Notes: generated from the sequence alone by a model not told the origin. Positions 1-11,258 are shown, numbered from the stretch's first letter. The stretch: 29,026 nt of DNA from Chara braunii (GCA_003427395.1 BFEA01000203.1:2335894-2364919), one strand, 5' to 3'. Numbers and translations are program-made.

Positions 1-250
1 GGTGTCGCCCTCTGTTACCCCCCCCCCCCCCCCCCCCTCCCCTCACACACGCGCACACACACACACACGTCGAACGTACGCGCTGTTCTTTTTTTATTTA
101 CTTTTTTTTTTGTGATTGATTGACTGATTTGTGGGGGAGAGAACGCCTCCCTCCCCGCACACGCACAGACACACAGACACACACACACACACACACACGC
201 GTTGAACGAACCTGCAGCTTCTTTTATAGGATTGATTGATTGATTGATTT
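1..250. repeat. CA-rich diverged tandem block with poly-C and ATTG runs
   Basis: Two diverged copies of a module of about 120 bp lie in a row. Each runs from C-rich sequence into (CA)n, then a GTCGAACG/GTTGAACG segment, a T-rich stretch and an ATTG run (about 112-133 and 229-250). A run of about 20 C precedes the first copy. The ORFs here are simple-repeat translations (poly Cys-Val, Asn-Gln-Ser) and I do not call them genes. Confidence 0.6.
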
Positions 251-737
251 ACTTTTCCGGGTGCGGAGGCAAACAAGTGGACCCTGAAAATCGACAGGGC
301 GATCGTTTCATGGATTGCGAGAGAGTCTCTTTCACATGCATCGTGTCAGATCAACGCCGAAGCAGCGACCAACTCATCACCGAAGAGACGAACGGCAAAA
401 TGGTCGGCAGCAGACACATGAATAACCTACAATATGCTGAGCAGGCAAGAGAGAGTTGGACAAAAATAATTGACCGTGAGCATGATGGGCGAGACGCCTC
501 AGCGGTAAAAATAGTACAGGGCCTACAGGCATGCAGGCTACGTCTTGTATCAATAGCAACAGCAGGTCCGAACATGAATGTTGAAGATAAAATGTTATTG
601 ATGCGTTCCCGGAGATGAAGCATGAACTGTGTTTCGATCTTTCGTTGCTTGCTGACAAACAAGTGGAGCACCGCGCTTTTAATATTTTACTGTTGCAGAC
701 AAGTAGCGCCCCCAAAACGAGACTGACATCGTTTTCG
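251..737. other. No supportable gene
   Basis: Non-repetitive sequence with overlapping short reading frames on both strands (for example a 124-codon frame on + from 244 to 618). None shows a recognisable domain, signal peptide or conserved motif. An exon of an unknown gene cannot be excluded, but nothing in the sequence argues for one. Confidence 0.4.
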
Positions 738-882
738 CATATCATAGCATGCATAGCAAAACATGTAGTACATAGCACACGCAGAGCATCGTGCATCGAG
801 GAATAGCATAAGCATAAGCATGATATGCCATGATAGGACAATAACACCTTGTAGCATAGCATTGCATAGCATAGCATAGTGT
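738..882. repeat. Degenerate CATAGC repeat
   Basis: Repeated CATAG/GCATA words (CATAGC, CATAAGC, GCATTGCATAGC). The same word family returns at 27,630-27,990 at the other end of the window, so it is a dispersed low-complexity family in this genome. Confidence 0.7.
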
Positions 883-923
883 ATCAAGCTTGGAGACCAT
901 GCTGCAAAGTGCGTTTGAGCAAG

Positions 924-926
<3 letters not shown>

Positions 927-1013
<87 letters not shown>
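927..1013 (+). repeat. (GA)n microsatellite
   Basis: Nearly pure GA dinucleotide tract with one GG interruption near 994. The Glu-Arg and Leu-Ser frames over it are artefacts. Confidence 0.97.
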
Positions 1014-1086
1014 CCGGTGTCGACTCCTCCTTTCCCGGATCCCCTTCCTCGCGTCGTCGATCCCCGCCTCGTCCCGATCCCGCTCC

Positions 1087-1087
<1 letters not shown>

Positions 1088-1143
<56 letters not shown>
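1088..1143 (+). repeat. (GA)n microsatellite
   Basis: Pure GA tract. About 75 bp of ordinary GC-rich sequence separate it from the tract at 927-1013. Confidence 0.97.
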
Positions 1144-1144
<1 letters not shown>

Positions 1145-1261
1145 AGGGGGGGGAAGAAAAAAGAGAGTCAGAGAGACCATACCTTCGTCACCCGCCGTAA
1201 TCTCCATCTCCCTGCCACGCGCGCTTACTGTTGATCACGCTTCGCCGCTGTCTAGTCACGT

Positions 1262-1480
1262 CATCATCTACATCACCGGTCGTGTTCTAACATGTCTGTG
1301 CGTGAGTGCTCCGCTCGCATACGCATGTGTGTGTCTGTGTTGTGTATAGATAATCACTCCCGGACGTCGACATCGTCTACATCACCGTCCGTATTCTCAC
1401 ATGTCGGTGCGTATGTGTTCTGCTCGCATCCGCATGTGTGTGTCCGTGTCTGTGGTGTGTGCGTGGTCACTCCCGTACGT
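1262..1480. repeat. Diverged tandem repeat, 109-bp period
   Basis: CATCATCTACATCACCGGTC at 1262 recurs as CATCGTCTACATCACCGTCC at 1371, and the following bases (ACATGTCGGTGCG..., CGCATGTGTGTGTC) stay in register. A third partial start (GTACGTCTACATTGTG) lies near 1475. The copies differ by scattered substitutions, so this is an old duplication. Confidence 0.8.
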
Positions 1481-1542
1481 CTACATTGTGCACCCCCGTG
1501 ATCGAGCTTTCGGCGCTGGACACCACTGTGCATGCACTGCGG

Positions 1543-1665
1543 CGTCATTCGACAGCCGGTTCGTGTTCGGTGTAGACCAGCCTGGAACGGCGCAAGCACG
1601 CGACGTCATTTGAGAGCCGGTTCGTGTTCGGTGGAGACCAGCCTGGGAACGGCGCAAACAAGAGA
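1543..1665. repeat. Tandem duplication, 61-bp unit
   Basis: The unit starting CGTCATTCGACAGCCGG at 1543 is repeated from 1604 as CGTCATTTGAGAGCCGG with few changes. Both copies include TTCGTGTTCGGTG and AGACCAGCCTGG. Confidence 0.88.
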
Positions 1666-1798
1666 GAAAAAAACACTATGGCCCCCCAGCCCCCACAAAA
1701 GAAAGAAAAAAAAAGGGAAAATTGTTGGAATACCGCTAGATGTTTACGTATTTCGTTAGATACCTCTAAGACACAGGGGTACGCTGAAATGGCCCAAA

Positions 1799-1934
1799 CT
1801 TCTGCATCTGTCCCCTCGAGCTCATTGGCAACTTCGCCGTATGCCCTGGCCATGGGCTGCAGGGGGCTTCTGCATCTGTCCCCTCGAGCTCATTGGCAAC
1901 TTCGCCGTATGCCCTGGCCATGGGCTGCAGGGGG
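1799..1934. repeat. Perfect 68-bp tandem duplication
   Basis: Positions 1799-1866 and 1867-1934 look identical by eye (CTTCTGCATCTGTCCCCTCG ... CATGGGCTGCAGGGGG). Lack of divergence means either a very recent duplication or an assembly artefact. Frames on both strands stay open through it, but no protein family is recognisable. Confidence 0.93.
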
Positions 1935-2717
1935 CGGTGCATTTCTTTTGCCATCTGCAGGGTCCAACAGGGGCATATAGACAAGTTTCCCAGGGTCCGG
2001 TAGGGATATAGAAGAAAGACGACAGGTCCAATTGGCGAGTGGGCTCTTTCACAGAGTTTCACTTCTGTCATGGGGGTATTTCGTCATACCCATGCATTTT
2101 AGGGGTATCTGAAAAACTACCCCAATTTTCAGGGCCATTTCAACAATTTTACCAAAAAAAAGGGCAAAGAGATTTTTAAAAGACAATCTACCGCTGCTAT
2201 GTACCTGTTTTTTTTTGTTTTTTTTCCTCCCCAACCAATTCAATTACCTGTCAAATCTTGACCAGGAACCATGTCCCACTAACTCCGTTGAGCTAGATCT
2301 ACGGTTAGTTTTCTACGCTGTGTGACTGTAGGAGACCACAGAGATGCACGTAGTCCAAGCGATCTGGCGGTCCGTTTTTATTAAAGAAGGCAATAGAGAC
2401 CCCCGTCGCTTTTTCCTACAACAAATAGCAGAAGTAGATCCTTTTTTGAATACTGCGCTCCCTACCCTCGCCACTTTCCATTAAGCTAGCTGTCTCTTCG
2501 TTTCAAGACAGCCAGCTCAATGACCGTCTTATTCCCCCAAAAGCCGTTTTCTTGGAGAAACTGTGCAAGCCTCCTTCAGTTTGCCATTTACGGATCAGAG
2601 TTGTGGCAACTCTTCATTTTCGTAGAACAAATTGTTGAAAAGAAAAAGAAGAAAGATTTATGAATGCATTTCTCATTTTCATTAAAATGAACAGTTTCAG
2701 CTGCCACACCGTTGGGG
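1935..2717. other. No supportable gene; one small hairpin
   Basis: No recognisable coding sequence. A 12-bp imperfect hairpin (AGCTAGCTGTCT at 2484-2495 against AGACAGCCAGCT at 2506-2517, 10-nt loop) is the only compact structure I see. A tRNA-like stretch on the minus strand near 2250-2310 was considered and rejected. Confidence 0.4.
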
Positions 2718-2758
2718 AAAAAAAAGAAAAAAAAAAAGAAAAAAAAAAAAAGAAAAAG
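2718..2758 (+). repeat. A-rich tract
   Basis: Runs of 8-12 A separated by single G. It could be the tail of an old retroposed sequence, but no body is recognisable on its 5' side. Confidence 0.85.
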
Positions 2759-3180
2759 AGTTGCCTCAACTAAATGGTGCAAGTAGGACATGGTCCCGGA
2801 CAGCCTTTCGGGCCTTTTTATTGTCATTAGAGTATTAGGGGTTTCGCATAGCAGCCAGCTCGAGTTCAAGCCTTCAACGAGGGAACATGCGGGGACTAGA
2901 CCCAACCTGCAGGTGGGCGATCCAGGCCAGGGGTCAGCCATTAGCATCAGGACCGAGCTTCTTCGATAGACCAGTTGTTGTGCCTCCCTCCGGTCACCTC
3001 CCCCTACGAACATCACCAGTCTCTGCTCAATGCTGCCCAGGGGGACCAATGACCCATTTATTCAAAATTAAACCTCGAATCAACCACGCTTTGACCTTTT
3101 GGTCTAAGAACTTAAACTTTGAATCTACGCTTCTGCTGATAATGAAAAAAACTAATCAGATGGTTGTAAAGTGAATAATA
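2759..3180. other. No supportable gene
   Basis: Mixed-composition sequence. The longest frames (a 153-codon minus frame running on into the A-rich tract and a 95-codon plus frame) overlap on opposite strands and carry no recognisable motif. Confidence 0.35.
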
Positions 3181-5275
3181 ATATAGACTTGAGGATTATT
3201 GAAAGATTGAATGAGACTTTGAGGTTTGTCCTGTAGCTCGTTTTCACGATCTTTAACCCTTTGTCGACACAAAGTTCATTGTGTTGATTCAATACTCTCA
3301 CTCATCTGAGGCAAAACAAGTATTTGAAGATCAGATGCAAGAGGCACCTTAAACCATAACACTAAAAAATGACAACACACCACAATTAGTAATCAATAAC
3401 GTTCATACCATGGAACTCAAGGTCTCCTACAGATCGCAATACATATAATATTACCCACACATAAGGAAATTGTCACATAAGTAGTCACTTCTCGGCGTTC
3501 TCGCCTTTGGACTAACCACAGACTTAACTGGAATTGCAGAACCGCCCCATCAATAATACAACAAGGCTTTAAAGTTGACAAATACATCTCCTCACTGGAC
3601 CTCACCAAAAAATGTGCACTCATCCTACCTGTAATATTTAGGTACTCTTTAAGACTAAAACTCTTGGCAACTCGTCTACATTCCATGAATTATACAAAAT
3701 TTTCCTCACCTCCAACAAAACTTTATCATACTTCGACTCTCTGATATGAATCACTATAATTGACAACAAACCTTGTAAAAATACAGTTTCTTAAGCAACA
3801 ATTCAGACACGAATCTCACACCTCGCCAGTATAAGCAGACACATTATCGCAACCACTACGCCGAGTAAGTAAACCAATTCTTCATGTAAACGACTATTGT
3901 GATTATCTATCTGCCAGATAAAGATTAATCAACGGTATGTTTTGATTGCTGAAACTCCATATATGTACGGTCCCCTCGTAAACAATACACAATAATATGA
4001 GGCAAAACACATTATTACCATCCATGCAACAAAGGTGGCCTAATAAAAAAAATACTAATCGAAAAAGAACCCTTCCTGAACATGCCACCTACATATGAAT
4101 TCCACTATGCGCCACCCAACTATCTATACCAAAATGTTCGTTCTATCAACCATTTATCTGTTAAATTCAGCAATGTTGTAATCTACCCTGTAATAAGGCC
4201 TTGACATATTGACACGTATAACATCCAGAGAAAAATCCTCTTCTTGGCTCAGTTCATCTATCTTGTTGTTCGAATCAGCCCACCGGTCATAACATCTACA
4301 ATACCAAATAACGAAGATCTTAAAATTCATAATTATTGCTCTCCATCGTAATTTTTATATTTTTTCTTTTTATATTTATATACATATATTTTTATATCTT
4401 TGATATTTTTAACATTTGTTATATATATATTTTTTCATCTTTCGAATAACTCAAAGATGAAATAGTGGCATGATTTAGTGTGCTTGAGACTTCACCAATC
4501 TCTTAAAGTTTGTCTTGATATCGACTGGAACTCTACATATCATTTTAGGGCATACCGTCTTCTATGCCAGATTGCTACGCCTGATATTGATCCCCTAATC
4601 GTCGAACCTTATAAAACATCTTCAACAGTTAATTTCTACATACCCTTATCCACTACACGATTAAGAGTTGACGCCTATTAAACATTGTGCTATAAAATAC
4701 ATGCTTTATAATAACCACATATATATATATATGTATAAATAAGTAATCTCCTATACAAGTGTTTGTGAACACATGCTAATGAAAATCGATCCCACGACTA
4801 ATCAACTCATTTACACCTCGCTTCCACACCGAGCAAATCATCTACAACGATACTCCTAATCACAAATTTTTTGAAGCAACTATCTCGGCCCTGCAATATC
4901 ATCACCACACAAACCCAGTACAACAAAAACCCTTCTCAGTATATGACTAACGAATAACATATCATACTCATCTCAGAAACCTCAACTCCAACCAATACAC
5001 TTATTAGTAATCTACCTTGTACTACCACTGCGCCCCAATAATCCAACTTCAAAGTTCAAATCCAACCTATTGTGATGTCTCATTTCATGTGATATGAGCA
5101 AACAATCACATTTCCCCCATATAGAGATACAAAAATCACTCATCTCAAAATAATTATTTTTTTCGTATACCATAACCATGTCATTTAAGCATCACAACTT
5201 CATAAGTATCTAGCCCATATCAGAACGCAACACAACTCCGCACTCGTATATACGAGTAAGGACGATACATACATG
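3181..5275. other. AT-rich, G-poor intergenic block
   Basis: The + strand is rich in A, T and C and poor in G; positions 4981-5040, for example, contain 21 C and 4 G. Short (TA)n and T-rich runs lie at about 4350-4440 and 4715-4735. All reading frames are short (67-89 codons) and unrecognised. I see no gene, RNA or transposon terminus. Confidence 0.5.
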
Positions 5276-5775
5276 AGTAACGCTGATGAATACATAAACA
5301 TATACCGATACACTTACAAATGAAAATCAAGGTGTGCACATCGCTCGATACACCGACGTTAAAATGATCAACAATACACACGATAACAAACCATAAAGTG
5401 AACAATAACAACTCACACCTTATTCAAACTTTACTCAATATTAAACAAGGTGTGCACACCACTAGGAAGACTAGCGTCAAATGATTAGCAATATATAAGA
5501 CAACAAATAACAACCCATCTCCCAAACAATATGAAAATCTTACGAATATTGGTCCACACACGCATAAGGCTGACGCATACACAAACACATTTCGATAAAC
5601 CTAACAATGAAAACCAAAGTGATGTTAAGATGATCGATACTCACTGCTAAACAAGGTGTGCACAACACTCGAAAGAACGACGTCAAAACGATCAACGATA
5701 CATATTACAACAAATAACACGCCATCTCCCAAACAGTATGAAAAGCTCACGAATCTTGATCCACACACACATAAG
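5276..5775. repeat. Tandem repeat, about 206-bp unit, at least two copies plus a variant
   Basis: The block beginning ACAAGGTGTGCACACCACT near 5447 recurs near 5653 as ACAAGGTGTGCACAACACT, and both continue through ATCTCCCAAACA(A/G)TATGAAAA to CACACACxCATAAG. A shortened first copy starts at about 5328 (AAGGTGTGCACATCGC). The connecting piece (CTGACGCATACACAAACACAT near 5570) matches a piece near 5280. The arrangement looks satellite-like. Confidence 0.82.
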
Positions 5776-7830
5776 TAATCCTTACTTCTGCACCTAATGC
5801 AAAAATGTGTGCCAAACAGAGAGAAAGACAAAGGAAAAAAACACAAAAGGCATGAAATTCATGTCGAAAGAAAAATAAAGTAAATGATGTGCACAAACGA
5901 ATGTCAATGAAAAAAGAAAACAAGAAACAAGGCGGAAGAGATAAAAGATGGAACACATACCTGTCACTGCTTCGTTTGCTCCTTCGACCACTCAACTCCT
6001 TGCTTCTCGCACTTCGTCGTTTACGTCTACCCTCCTTTTCTGTCTGCCTCACAACGAAAATAACGCTGGATGTCGCTATGTCGAATTCACTCTAACCTCA
6101 TTTTCAGGCTTTCCCGGAGTGAGCACTCCCACACCCTGACCACTTTCCAAAACTCACACCGATCTAACAACTCCGACTTTGCTAAATGCATCTCTTTTCC
6201 GTATCCGATCACTCATTTTCACTCATACTAAAGCCTCAAACATCTCATGTTCCTCTCCCGACTGCTCATCGCCAACACGATTCCAATGCCGAAATTGGAT
6301 TACTCCTCGCTAACATGATCCGGAATCCGGATCACGCAATCCTGCCGACCGCCGTCACTCCCATCGGCCGCCGTCCTCACGCCAACCACCATCACTCCCG
6401 TCGACCACCATCACTCCGTTAACTTTATGACCATGCTAACTCTTTTTGCTACCATAATTCGACTAACTCTCTTCTCCACATTATATACCTCACGCCTGGT
6501 TACACCCCCCCTATCGCCACTTTTCATGTTCCACACTCGCTCGTCCACACTTGGCCCTATCAACATGTACACGATGCAAACATCCTTGAAAATGATAAAG
6601 ATAAATAAGGATCCGCATAAGTCATTAGCCACCACAACCTGCAACACCTCGCCGGAACAACAACCCCGGGATCGATGCTTGCCTGCCTTCTCCTCTGCTT
6701 TGCCATGAGCCTGCTGAATCGCTCACCACAACAACGACCCCGACATCGGTACACGCCAACCCATAACTCCTACCTCACACTACCCGGGGCGCACAAATGC
6801 CCCTTGCATTACAATCATGGGGAGCGTCCCACCCCGTCGAGACACATTGACATGGCCCACGGCCGCCGACCATGACGAGCCCCCTGGCAACTTTTCCCAC
6901 CCATTCCCTTGTTGACCTCCCACGGCCCGCCACAATGGCCATTGGCCAAACTCAATTTCACAAACCGTCGCAAACAGCCTCTGCCCATAAACATCGCCTG
7001 ACCTCCTCCCAACCTGCCATGGCCACCCGCACTGCGCCAAGGGCCCACCTAGCGCCCTGCCAGCCTGCCGTAGCCACGTGCATTCCACAAACCCATTGCC
7101 CTGACATAATTTGCTACTGCTATGCCATGCCCAATCTCCTCGCCCCCGGTAAACAGCACTCATGCTATTGCTATGCTATGCCCCAATTCCTTGTTGCCTG
7201 TAAAACCCGCTCATCACCTCGCCAACCGGCCATGGCGAAGGGCCAACGGGCCATGACCAAGAAGAACGGCGATTGACAACCAAACCATCAACAACAGCTG
7301 ACCCCCACCCCTGAATGACCATTGACGAGGAACCACAAGCATCAACAACGATAACTCGTAAACCTCACCCAGCCCCCTGCCAACCAGCCATGGCCAGGTG
7401 GAGTAAGCATCGAAGAGGATCCACAAGTATCAACAAACAACCAACCATCGCCCAACAACGACGCACCACGACACCATGGTCGGCACAAACTCTGAGCGTG
7501 CAAAGGACCCATCACAGCCTGCCCAACGATCGAATGCATGCTCGCCCTTGCTTTCAAGCCCGTGACACCAAACCTCCCCTTCCTTCTCGCTATGAATCTC
7601 TCTGTTCCAACAACACAACTCCCGACCAGCTCCGCTTTAGAACCAGTGACCCCACCCTCCGATCCAATTTGGAACTTCGAATTCTGCCACCGCTGGTTCC
7701 CTCACGGCAAAACGCTTCCTGCCCTGCTACCAGTCCGAATCCCTTCGTCCAGGCCCAAAAAAAACTCCTAGCGGCGCTCTGCACAATGCAGCCAAATCGC
7801 TGATTTTCCCGTTACCGTTGTGAATCCCTT
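5776..7830. other. C-rich, G-poor block with low-complexity frames
   Basis: No recognised gene. Plus-strand frames of 134 codons (6872-7276) and 162 codons (7315-7803) are low complexity, with repeated Gln-Pro-Ala-Met-Ala words from a recurring CAGCCATGGCC/CTGCCATGGCC motif. A TGCTATGCCATGCCC word is duplicated near 7120 and 7170. Composition, not conservation, seems to keep these frames open. I cannot exclude a fast-evolving gene, but there is no start, splice or domain evidence. Confidence 0.4.
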
Positions 7831-7847
7831 CATTCCCTTCGAGCCCC

Positions 7848-7914
7848 TAAACTGCAGTGTTGGGACCAAGTAGCTGGGAAAAGTACAAATAGTACTCGTG
7901 CTACTGGAGGTGAA
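7848..7914 (+). repeat. Dispersed copy of the hairpin's inner module
   Basis: CCTAAACTGCAGTGTTGGGA and the following bases through GTGCTACTGGAGGT match the left hairpin arm at about 8577-8643 almost base for base. This copy stands alone, about 500 bp left of the large inverted repeat, so the module moves or duplicates independently. Confidence 0.9.
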
Positions 7915-8292
7915 ACTTGGCTGTTTTGGACCGGACGGCTACCTTGTATGTATACATTCACAATGAGGGTGCGTTGTGTTAGGGGGAGAACGGGTGGGTA
8001 AATGGACAAGTCCCAGCTGGCCCTCTCGAGAGGCTGATGCGTAGTTTCTTTGTAAGCGACACGCTTCAAGTCGATCGCGAAAAGGTCGCAGGTAGTGGTC
8101 ATAATGATGGCTACAAATTATTCTGAAAAAGGATTCGGTAGTGCAGTTCGGAGTCGGGTTGCAAGTCGGCGATGAAAACTAGGAGGCTCTTTCACTCTTA
8201 GCTCGCAGCCAGGAGGCTGCGCTATACCTGCTTGAGTTTTGTCGCGTAGTGGAGTTGAGAGAAATTAGTGGCTTGTCGAGGTCATTGAGGCG

Positions 8293-8406
8293 GGTGAAAT
8301 AGCGGGTTGTCGGGGTCAACGGGAATGGGTAACGGGTACGGGTACCGGCAGGGCGACGGGTATAGGGGGGTCCTAGGTCATTGTAGGTTATTTTTAGGTT
8401 ATCCAC
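8293..8406 (+). repeat. Direct terminal module R1 of the hairpin locus
   Basis: GGTGAAATAGCGGGTTGTCG ... TTTTTAGGTTATCCACGC recurs truncated in direct orientation at 8893-8990 and full-length in inverted orientation at 8991-9107. It immediately precedes the left arm. Confidence 0.9.
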
Positions 8407-9575
8407 GCCCTTAGGCTTGTTGACACATGTTCGAACAAGCCTTGTCAGATGGGTACTTAGGATGCTTCTTCCCAGGCCTCTTGTGTGCCTGTGAACCTTT
8501 TTGCCGCATGTCGAGCCCGGAGGAACCTGGCAATGCCAGCCTTTTTCGTCTGATGGGGCTGTCCACTAGGTCGAGCCCCTAAACTGCAGTGTTGGGACCA
8601 AGTAGCTGGGAAAAGTACAAATAGTACTGGTGCTACTGGAGGTACAGTCAGGTACTGGTGGTCCCGGCATTCCCCTAAACTGCAGTGTTGGAACCAAGTA
8701 GCTGGGAAACGTACCAGTGGTACTGGTGGTCCCGGCGTCCGCCTCCGAGCGTAAAGTTGCAACAATTTGCTAAGCAGAACACTAGAGTTTTCCAATCGGA
8801 AAAACGGCAGATTTGCGTCTGGACACCACCTAAACTAGCCTGAACAAGTGATACACTTGTGTCTGGACATCGCCTAAATTAGCCTGAACAACGGTGAAAT
8901 AGGGGGTTGTCGGGGTCAACGGGTATGGGTAACGGGTACGGGTACCGGCATAGGGCGACAGGTATAGGGGGGTCCTAGGTCATTGTAGGTGCGTGGATAA
9001 CCTAAAAATAACCTACAATGACCTAGGACCCCCCTATACCCGTCGCCCTATGCCGGTACCCGTACCTGTTACCCAACCCGTTGACCCCGACAACCCGCTA
9101 TTTCACCGTTGTTCAGGCTAATTTAAGAAATGTCCAGACACAAGTGTATCACTTGTTCAGGCTAGTTTAGGTGGTGTCCAGACGCAAATCTGCCGTTTTT
9201 CCGATTGCAAAACTCTAGTGTTCCGCTTAGCAAATTGTTGCATCTTTACGCTCGGAGGCGGACGCCGGGACCACCAGTGCCACTGGTACGTTTCCCAGCT
9301 ACTTGGTTCCAACACTGCAGTTTAGGGGAATGCCGAGACCACCAGTACCTGACTGTACCTCCAGTAGCACCAGTACTATTTGTACTTTTCCCAGCTACTT
9401 GGTCCCAACACTGCAGTTTAGGGGCTCAACCTAGTGGACAGCCCCATCAGACGAAAAAGGCTGGCATTGCCAGGTTCCGCCGGGCTCGACACGCGGCAAA
9501 AAGGTTCACAGGCACACAAGAGGAAGTACCCATCTGACAAGGCTTGTTCGAACATGTGTCAACTAGCCTGAGGGC
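8407..9575. repeat. Long near-perfect inverted repeat (hairpin or foldback element)
   Basis: The left arm (8407-8990) and right arm (9011-9575) are reverse complements apart from scattered mismatches and one 19-nt extra segment in the left arm near 8459-8477. A 20-nt loop (8991-9010) separates them. The order is R1 - X - R2(truncated) - R' - X', where X is about 480 bp. X carries two tandem copies of a module (CCTAAACTGCAGTGTTGG ... AAGTAGCTGGGAAA) and a doubled GTCTGGACA segment. Each arm has a matching open frame of about 110 codons (minus 8795-8457, plus 9205-9537) with a doubled FPATW(F/S)QHCSLG word. I see no transposase and no clear target-site duplication. It could be a foldback/MITE-like element or a head-to-head duplication. 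Confidence 0.93.
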
Positions 9576-9589
9576 TGAGTGGGATAACC

Positions 9590-10104
9590 TGCTTAGCACT
9601 GGTGCCTGCGGCCACCGGCCGGTGAGGTCATTCCAGTGATGACCCACAGCCCCATACTGCACAGCGGTTCATACCCTTGGTATGAAAATCCCGTCAAAGG
9701 CCTGGATGCAAAAGTTTTAATTTCTCTTTGTAGATCACTGGGCAGATGCAGGCTTGGTCTCTGGATCTGCGCCCACGCAATGAAATTCGAAAGATGTCCC
9801 TGTAAGGGTAGGAAACTAGTTTGTCGTGCCGTACGGAAGGAGCCGCTCAAAGAAACAAAACGGTCGAGTGTTCTTTCTTGTTCTTTTTCATTGATGTTCT
9901 CTTTTTTTGTGCGAGGGGGCACTTATGCACACGTGAGAGGAGCAGTTTGAATTTACTGGCCAGCTTCGTGCCTGCCCACTCTGTGCTACCTTCTTTTTTG
10001 CCCTTCTCCTCCTCCTCCTGCTGGCAAACTCTTCATCTCCCTCCTCTTTTGTGTGGATGATTGGTCGGGTTCGAGTCAGCCGGATCGAGCTTTAACTGCC
10101 ATTT
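9590..10104. other. No supportable gene
   Basis: Overlapping frames on both strands (about 104-110 codons) without recognisable motifs. A GGTTCGAGTC word near 10067 resembles a tRNA B-box, but no A-box lies at tRNA spacing. Confidence 0.35.
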
Positions 10105-10165
10105 CGTTGGACATTTTAGATTCTCGAACGAAATTGAAACCGACTTATTTGGCCCAAAAAATGCA
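10105..10165 (+). mobile_element. One-arm relic of the 13.5-kb MITE-like family
   Basis: GGACATTTTAGATTCTCGAA, GAAATTGAAACCGACTTATT and TGGCCCAAAAAATG match the left arm of the inverted repeat at 13,528-13,734 in the same order. The second arm is not visible, so this is a fragment. Confidence 0.72.
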
Positions 10166-11116
10166 CTGATTAGCATAATTGGTGATGATGGAGGGTTGAG
10201 GTGCACACCGAGGCCTTCTGGGATTGAAACCTGGTCATTAGTTTACTACTTTCTTTGATCTTAATTGGCCTTTCTTTCTTATTTGCTTCTTCATCCAGCC
10301 TAACTTATCCGGAAAAACTGTCAGCTATCACGACCATACAGGAGTGGAACGTCCTAATCAATGAACGATCATGACTATACCGACATTTTCGTCCACCGGA
10401 CAAAATTCATCCTCAGGGAAAACCGTGCATGAAGAGGTCTGTGGTTGCATTGTTAGCACTGCTGAATGAGAGTGCGCTGCATTAGGTTTCTTTGCTCTGT
10501 TTTCTTTTTTGTTTTTCATTTGCTGGGGAACATCTTTTGCACTTTGATGGTGGCTATAGGGGAAATCCGAAATTCTGGTTTGATTGGAGCTAAGAGCGGT
10601 TCTTTATAGCCCCCTACTACAGTAACCGCTCTTTATAGGTAAAGATTTGTGGGAAAGGAAATGTGCTCATCAGTGCATGTACAGGGTGTTTATAGTCTTT
10701 ATACAGGTTTCATACCGGGGCTACAGATGACAAAGGGGGCGGATGAAAACTTCGGGAATTGAAGCATTTGTGATAATATGCTTGGGATGAAGGGCATTCC
10801 TTCACCTCGGACAGGACAGCTGCTTCAGTGAGACCAGGTTTGGATAGACGATCGGCAAGTACAGCATCAAAGTTCGCAACAGTGATGACGTCATGTACAT
10901 GCATGAACGATTAACGTCCATGTGTCTCACCGTTTGTGGGTGCATGTGCATGGAGCCACCCGATGCCCTCACGAATTGCAGTCAGAATCCGTCAGATGCA
11001 TGCACAAAGGCATGAATCCCTCCCTTCGTGCATGCATGTCTGCATGAGGTCTGGGTATTTTGTACGCAGGTTGACAAAGTATGCGCTTTGTCATTTGCCT
11101 TCACAAGCAGCGAAAC
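10166..11116. other. No supportable gene; small hairpins
   Basis: No recognisable coding region. A 15-bp hairpin with one mismatch (ATGCATGCACAAAGG at 10996-11010 against CCTTCGTGCATGCAT at 11023-11037, 12-nt loop) and a 9-bp inverted pair AGAGCGGTT/AACCGCTCT near 10593-10634 are present. Confidence 0.4.
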
Positions 11117-11119
11117 TTT

Positions 11120-11151
<32 letters not shown>

Positions 11152-11190
11152 TGGCACCGAAAACCTCTTTTGCTTGCCCCCACTTCCCCC

Positions 11191-11258
<68 letters not shown>
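11117..11258 (+). repeat. Successive T, C and A homopolymer tracts
   Basis: A T36 region with a single C interruption (11117-11152) is followed by 33 bp of ordinary sequence, a C26 run (11186-11211) and directly an A47 run (11212-11258). Exact run lengths from sequencing are unreliable. Frames across it are artefacts. Confidence 0.95.

Noticed and set aside
879-1349. Glu-Arg-rich 156-codon frame
   Set aside because: Simple translation of GA repeats.
2245-2320. tRNA-like sequence on the minus strand (TAGCTCAACGG and GGTCAAGATTT)
   Set aside because: The A-box to B-box distance is about 12 nt too short, the stems do not form, and a simpler local hairpin explains the B-box part.
6872-7803. Pro/Ala/Thr-rich frames of 134 and 162 codons as a cell-wall protein
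   Set aside because: They come from repeated CAGCCATGGCC words in C-rich DNA, lack a signal peptide and have no regular protein repeat.
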